DNA of 8,236 bases from Collinsella aerofaciens (lineage in GTDB: Bacteria; Actinomycetota; Coriobacteriia; Coriobacteriales; Coriobacteriaceae): contig RPYR01000178.1 in assembly GCA_008671285.1 (NCBI GenBank), forward strand, positions 1 to 8,236. The letters are read 5' to 3'. The notes under the pieces are model-generated. The model searched no databases and had not been told where the DNA came from. It saw nothing but the letters and a program-made list of their open reading frames with translations. Both the position numbers and the translations under genes were made by a program. Numbering within the stretch: the stretch's first letter is position 1; the number at the start of each line of letters is the position of its first letter. Of the stretch, positions 5,068 through 8,236 are shown piece after piece.

Positions 5068-7884
5068 TTATGCCTCACCTCCTTTGGAGTGCTTGCCAAG
5101 CGCGGTGGTATCTCCATCATTTGTGGCTGTGCTGTCGCTGCCCTGAGATTTATGGTGCGAGCCGATATGCGGCAAGCGGCCCGTGGACTGATCGCCGCCC
5201 TTGGCACCACGCTCGCTGGCGTTGAGGCCAAACATGTGGCGGGCGGCAGGAATGGCGGCCGTGTGTTCGCGCATCTCGCGACGCAGGTCCTCATCCGAAA
5301 GCGCCGAGATGCGCATCTGGGTATTGAGGCTCGCTCGGATATATTCGATATTGATAAGCCAGCCGCAGATGGCAATAACCGAGATGATCCAAATGACAAG
5401 CAGGATGATCTTGCCGTTATTGTCGATATCGAGAACCGTCGACAGGACAAAGAGCAGGACCTGAACGCCCACCACGGCGGCAAAACCGCCCTTGATGTAG
5501 TACGGGTAGCGATGTTCAAAGGCGACCGCATGATCGAGCAGTTCGCGACGGTACGAATCGGAATCGAGCATGCCGCGCATGGCCGTGCGCAGCGAGTAGC
5601 GCTGGCGCGGCAGGTCGTTGGACTCGCAAATCATCATACCGGTCGTGGAGAGCTGTTTATCAAAGAGCAGGTTAAGGTTGAGCAGCAGCGGACGCAGCTG
5701 CAGGCCGATAAAGAGCGCCACGATCAAGAACACGCCCAGAATGCACAGGTTAAACAGGTAGTTGAACGAATACATGCCGCCGACCGTCTCGCGCAGCAGA
5801 TTGATGCCGTAGGTAAAGGGCAGCAGCGGGTGCAGCCACTGGAAGAAGCCGGGCATCATCTCGATGGGGTACATGCCCGACGAACCCGGGATCTGCACGA
5901 TGACGAGAATGACGCCGATAGCCTTGCCGATATGCTTAAACGTGGTGGACAGCGCATAGATGATATTGACGTAGGTGAACGAAATGGCGATGCCGCCCAG
6001 CACGAACAGCAGCGGGCTGACGCACTGCACGCCAATCACCAGATCGCCTACCGTAACGATGATGGCCTGCAACGCGCCCAGGATCACCATGAGCAACCAG
6101 CGGCCAAAGTAGCCTTGGCGCGCCGTAAAGCTGCCAACACCTTCACGGTCGACCTCGAGCTTGTAAATGGCGATGAGCACATAGCCGCCCACCCAAAGCG
6201 CCAGATTGGTGTAGAAGGGAGCGATGCCCGAGCCAAAGCTCTTGACCGGATAGATTGACTTGGACGTCAACTCAACCGGAGACGCCATGAAATCTGCCAC
6301 GTCATTGACATCGACGCCCATCAGATCGGCCAGCTCGCCCATGGACTCGGAGGTCTGCAGCGCCGCGATGTCATTGGCGGCGGTTGCAAGCTTGTCCTGG
6401 ACCTTGGCAAGCGAGGAATCGGTCTGGGACAGCGTGGTCTTGGCCTGGCCGAGCGTAGCGCTAAGCTGCGCCAACGTGCCGCGCGCATTAGCAAGTGTAG
6501 GTGTCATACCCGAGACGATACCGGTCAGGTCGCCCGAAACGGCAGCAAAAGAGTCGAGCGCGCTCGAGGCCTTCGGCAGCGCGTTTTGGCCCAAGTCCGT
6601 CTGGGCTTGGCCAAGGTTGGTCGCACCGGTATGAATTGCGTTATTGATAGCGTCACTGGCACCCGAAACAGCCGCTGCGTCATTCGCCATGGCGCTCGAC
6701 TGCGCGGACAGACCGTCCTTGATGCTCTGAAGCTTTTCATTCTGCTCTCGAAGCAAATCGATGGTCGATACAATGCGCGCGTCAATTTCCTCGGAACCTG
6801 TCGACGTGTCATTGGCGAGAATCTCCAAGTGCCCGATAACGGCCTTATTGTGGTCGATCGTCGCTTGAAGAGACTCGAGCGAGTTGTCGATACGGGTGGT
6901 CGTAGATGTGACCGCGCCCGTCAGCTTGCCGATGGCAGCGTTCGCAGAGGCCGACGTCTTGGTGAGCGCAAGGCTGCCTTCCGAGAGCGCCTTGGAGAGC
7001 GAGGTGATGGAGTTGCCCGCCGTGGTGCGAGCTTCGCTCAGCAGGTCGTTGCCCTGGGAGATCGCCTGCGTCAGCGACGGTGCCTGGCCTTGCAAGCCGG
7101 CAAGTGCCTCATCAGCCGAGGCGATAGCGCCACTCGTCTTATCGATGGCGGCATTCATATCGCCAATCGAATCGCGCACCTCGCCCAAGGTGTCGGACGC
7201 CTCGGACACCGAACTTGCCAGCGAGTCCTGAGTCTGGGTTGCCTTGTCCTTTAAATCGACACCAGCATCCTTGGCGATACCGGCAACAGTCTTGCCTACC
7301 GTAGAGACAAATTCCGAGTTGATCTGCTCCTCGATGGTGTTTGCACCGGTATCGGTAACCTTGGGCGCAATGGCGCTCTTCTTCTCATTGACGTAGTACG
7401 TGAGCTTGGGCTGATGGTAGTTGCCGTCGAGCATCGAAACCAGGTTATCCGAGAAGTTCTTGGGAATCACGATAGCGGCATAGTACTCGCCGCTCTCGAC
7501 GCCCTCCTTGGCATCGGCCGTCGAGTCGACGAACGTCCAGCCCAACTGATGATTCTCCTTGAGCTGGTCGACCACTTTGTCGCCAGCGTTGAGCTCACCC
7601 ACCAAGTCGTTTTGGGTGCCTCGATCGTTGTTGGCGATAGCAATCTTGATGCCTTGGGTGTTTCCATACGGATCCCAGTTTGCCACGATGTTATACCAGG
7701 CATACAGCGAGGGAATAACGCACACGCCTAGGGTAACCACCAGGGCGACGGGATTCACAAGCAGTCGCTTAATGTCGCGCTTAAATATCGCAAAGGACAC
7801 CTTTGCATTGGATAGTTTGCTGCCGAGACTCACGCTTGGACCATCCATCCTGTCGTTAAATCGAATCGTACTATCGACAACCAT
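5068..7884 (-). CDS. YhgE/Pip-type membrane protein with extra C-terminal membrane module, first gene of the pair
   Basis: This 938-residue paralogue of the downstream protein has the same plan. It has FKRDIKR (34-40), a first helix at about 44-66, YAWYNIVANWDPYGNT (61-76), IAIANNDRG (81-89), and YYAAIVIPKNFS (134-145). A long Ser/Ala/Thr-rich coiled-coil ectodomain spans about 180-525. Then come PVKSFGSGIAPFYTN (556-570) and helices at about 565-584, 604-628, 634-655, 660-677 and 718-740, with GSSGMYPIEMMPG (677-689) as the conserved loop. Unlike its partner, it continues with a polar segment (741-808), two more helices (about 809-830 and 835-855) and a tail rich in Ser, Gly, His and Thr (856-938), predicted to be cytoplasmic. 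The start is uncertain. The ATG at 7884 has no Shine-Dalgarno and overlaps a TACAAT -10-like sequence; an ATG at 7848 (residue 13) or a GTG at 7833 (residue 18) would still leave the first helix intact. Function is unproven; a hetero-oligomer with the downstream protein is an inference. Confidence 0.88.
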   Translation of the reverse strand: MVVDSTIRFNDRMDGPSVSLGSKLSNAKVSFAIFKRDIKRLLVNPVALVVTLGVCVIPSLYAWYNIVANWDPYGNTQGIKIAIANNDRGTQNDLVGELNAGDKVVDQLKENHQLGWTFVDSTADAKEGVESGEYYAAIVIPKNFSDNLVSMLDGNYHQPKLTYYVNEKKSAIAPKVTDTGANTIEEQINSEFVSTVGKTVAGIAKDAGVDLKDKATQTQDSLASSVSEASDTLGEVRDSIGDMNAAIDKTSGAIASADEALAGLQGQAPSLTQAISQGNDLLSEARTTAGNSITSLSKALSEGSLALTKTSASANAAIGKLTGAVTSTTTRIDNSLESLQATIDHNKAVIGHLEILANDTSTGSEEIDARIVSTIDLLREQNEKLQSIKDGLSAQSSAMANDAAAVSGASDAINNAIHTGATNLGQAQTDLGQNALPKASSALDSFAAVSGDLTGIVSGMTPTLANARGTLAQLSATLGQAKTTLSQTDSSLAKVQDKLATAANDIAALQTSESMGELADLMGVDVNDVADFMASPVELTSKSIYPVKSFGSGIAPFYTNLALWVGGYVLIAIYKLEVDREGVGSFTARQGYFGRWLLMVILGALQAIIVTVGDLVIGVQCVSPLLFVLGGIAISFTYVNIIYALSTTFKHIGKAIGVILVIVQIPGSSGMYPIEMMPGFFQWLHPLLPFTYGINLLRETVGGMYSFNYLFNLCILGVFLIVALFIGLQLRPLLLNLNLLFDKQLSTTGMMICESNDLPRQRYSLRTAMRGMLDSDSYRRELLDHAVAFEHRYPYYIKGGFAAVVGVQVLLFVLSTVLDIDNNGKIILLVIWIISVIAICGWLINIEYIRASLNTQMRISALSDEDLRREMREHTAAIPAARHMFGLNASERGAKGGDQSTGRLPHIGSHHKSQGSDSTATNDGDTTALGKHSKGGEA
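5075..5085 (-). promoter_or_regulatory. Near-perfect Shine-Dalgarno embedded in the upstream gene
   Basis: The minus strand reads AAAGGAGGTGA, complementary over 11 bases to the usual 16S rRNA 3' end, seven bases before the ATG at 5067. These bases also encode the KGGE of the upstream protein's C-terminal KGGEA, whose stop codon TAA (5068-5070) touches the ATG. This favours efficient re-initiation by ribosomes that have just finished the first gene. Confidence 0.85.
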
Positions 7885-7909
7885 TGTAGTAGGCGCTTTA
7901 ACGTCTCAA
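7883..7909 (-). promoter_or_regulatory. Candidate promoter overlapping the first ATG of the Pip operon
   Basis: The minus strand has TTGAGA (7904-7909, five of six to consensus) and TACAAT (7883-7888, five of six), but the 15-base spacer is shorter than the usual 17. If used, transcription would start near 7876, downstream of the ATG at 7884, and the protein would begin at the ATG at 7848 or the GTG at 7833. Confidence 0.3.
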
Positions 7910-7939
7910 AGCACAATGGTGTTGAGTTTTGCGGGTAGC

Positions 7940-7968
7940 AATATACTACGAAGATGAGTTAACGTACA
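7940..7968 (-). promoter_or_regulatory. Alternative candidate promoter of the Pip operon
   Basis: The minus strand has TATATT (7940-7945) as a good -10 element, with TGTACG (7963-7968) at the -35 position after 17 bases. The -35 match is poor, which would fit a regulated promoter. Transcription would start near 7933 and include the ATG at 7884. Confidence 0.3.
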
Positions 7969-7975
7969 GTTGTAC
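7964..7975. promoter_or_regulatory. GTACA-N2-TGTAC palindrome, possible operator
   Basis: This 12-bp dyad overlaps the -35 position of the TATATT-containing candidate promoter. On the minus strand it is also part of a tandem repeat, CTGTACAA followed by CTGTACGT. Dyads of this kind are common targets of TetR-like repressors, and Pip genes often have such regulators nearby, but none is encoded in this window. Confidence 0.3.
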
Positions 7976-8022
7976 AGTATCTTAAATTTCAGCAGGTCAC
8001 AAAACCACAACCCGCACAAATA

Positions 8023-8051
8023 AATGATCCCTTGGGGACGGAGGGATCATT
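8023..8051. repeat. Perfect 10-bp-stem hairpin between IS end and Pip operon
   Basis: AATGATCCCT and AGGGATCATT are exact inverse complements around a nine-base loop (TGGGGACGG). On the minus strand the stem is followed by TATTTGTG, only weakly T-rich, so it could act as a terminator for transcription leaving the transposase gene. It could equally be a copy of a dispersed palindromic repeat. Apart from this hairpin and the candidate control sites, the 210 bp between the IS end and the first Pip gene holds nothing I can assign. Confidence 0.6.
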
Positions 8052-8094
8052 CAAAAGGAAACGAGAGTGGAAAATCTCTCACTTCAAGCCCGCA

Positions 8095-8236
8095 TGGGGG
8101 TGCGGACGATTTCTTGGACCGCGCCTAGGCGTATCCAAGCTTCCTGCGGTACTCCATCGGGCTGAGCCACCCGAGGGACTTCTTTATCCGCTCCTCGCGA
8201 TAGTACACGAGGTAGGCCTCGAGCCTGCCCATGAAC
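8095..8236 (-). mobile_element. End of an IS3-family (IS150-like) insertion sequence, partial
   Basis: The transposase 3' end is followed within 30 bp by a sequence that, read inward on the plus strand from 8095, begins TGGGGGTGCGG and continues ATTTCTTGGACC (8109-8120). The inward order TG, then ATTT, then TTGGAC resembles the terminal repeat of IS150 as I recall it. The boundary at 8095 is therefore plausible but unproven, since the other end of the element and any target duplication lie outside the window. Confidence 0.55.
8125..8236 (-). CDS. IS3-family transposase (OrfB/InsF-like), C-terminal 36 residues
   Basis: The frame open from the right edge to the TAG at 8125-8127 encodes LEAYLVYYREERIKKSLGWL followed directly by SPMEYRRKLGYA at the C-terminus. 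This matches the end of the DDE integrase domain in IS3-family transposases, where Y-x-x-Y-N-x-x-R-x-x-x-x-L-G-x-x-S-P-x-E-Y-R is characteristic. The catalytic residues lie upstream of this part and outside the window, so integrity of the element cannot be judged. It is transcribed towards the Pip operon. Confidence 0.85.
   Translation of the reverse strand, partial: FMGRLEAYLVYYREERIKKSLGWLSPMEYRRKLGYA

Noticed and set aside
5029..6258. Plus-strand open frame (409 codons) opposite the Pip gene junction
   Set aside because: It spans the end of one Pip gene and the start of the other on the wrong strand, and its Gln/His/Asp/Arg-rich product resembles no known family.
2878..7884. Type VII secretion locus
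   Set aside because: The Pip proteins resemble EsaA in layout, but no FtsK-like ATPase, WXG100 protein or other ESX part is in the window, so naming it a secretion locus is not supported.
8060..8085. Second hairpin made of GAGAG and CTCTC
   Set aside because: Only five base pairs, with no T-run or spacing that gives it a role; likely chance.

Overview
This is an 8.2 kb stretch of a GC-rich (estimated by eye at high-50s percent) bacterial chromosome. Every supported gene lies on the minus strand. Codon use, the gene content (tandem YhgE/Pip membrane proteins, an M20 amidohydrolase, an EamA transporter, an IS3-family element) and the strong GGAGG ribosome sites fit a gut Coriobacteriia bacterium such as Collinsella. 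That assignment is an inference from general resemblance and not a database result.

Reading in the direction of transcription, from right to left. The right edge holds the last 36 codons of an IS3-family (IS150-like) transposase and the probable end of its element near 8095. Next comes about 210 bp of non-coding DNA with a 10-bp-stem hairpin and candidate promoter and operator sequences. It is followed by a two-gene operon for paralogous YhgE/Pip-type membrane proteins of 938 and 729 residues. The stop codon of the first directly abuts the start codon of the second, and the second gene's Shine-Dalgarno sequence is embedded in the last codons of the first. The operon ends at a hairpin followed by a T-rich run (2744-2784). 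An EamA-type drug/metabolite transporter gene follows, with its own terminator (1654-1680). Then come an M20-family metal amidohydrolase gene, preceded by a perfect 7-bp inverted repeat that may be an operator, and 40 bp later the first 80 codons of an MFS transporter that runs off the left edge.

Two functional units are apparent. The amidohydrolase and MFS permease look like an uptake-or-export plus deacylation pair for an N-acylated small molecule whose identity the sequence does not give. The two Pip proteins share the same plan: one N-terminal membrane segment, a very long Ser/Ala-rich coiled-coil ectodomain, and a five-segment ABC-2-like C-terminal membrane domain. They are probably made together and may form a hetero-oligomeric envelope complex. 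Proteins of this family are known as phage receptors (Pip of Lactococcus, YueB of Bacillus) and as relatives of the type VIIb secretion component EsaA. Their cellular job is not settled. The first protein carries an extra two-segment membrane module and a polar cytoplasmic tail that the second lacks.

Nothing in the window is a clearly unprecedented system. The most interesting parts are the tandem Pip pair with its overlapping translation signal, the uncertain start and promoter of that operon, and the palindrome in front of the amidohydrolase gene.
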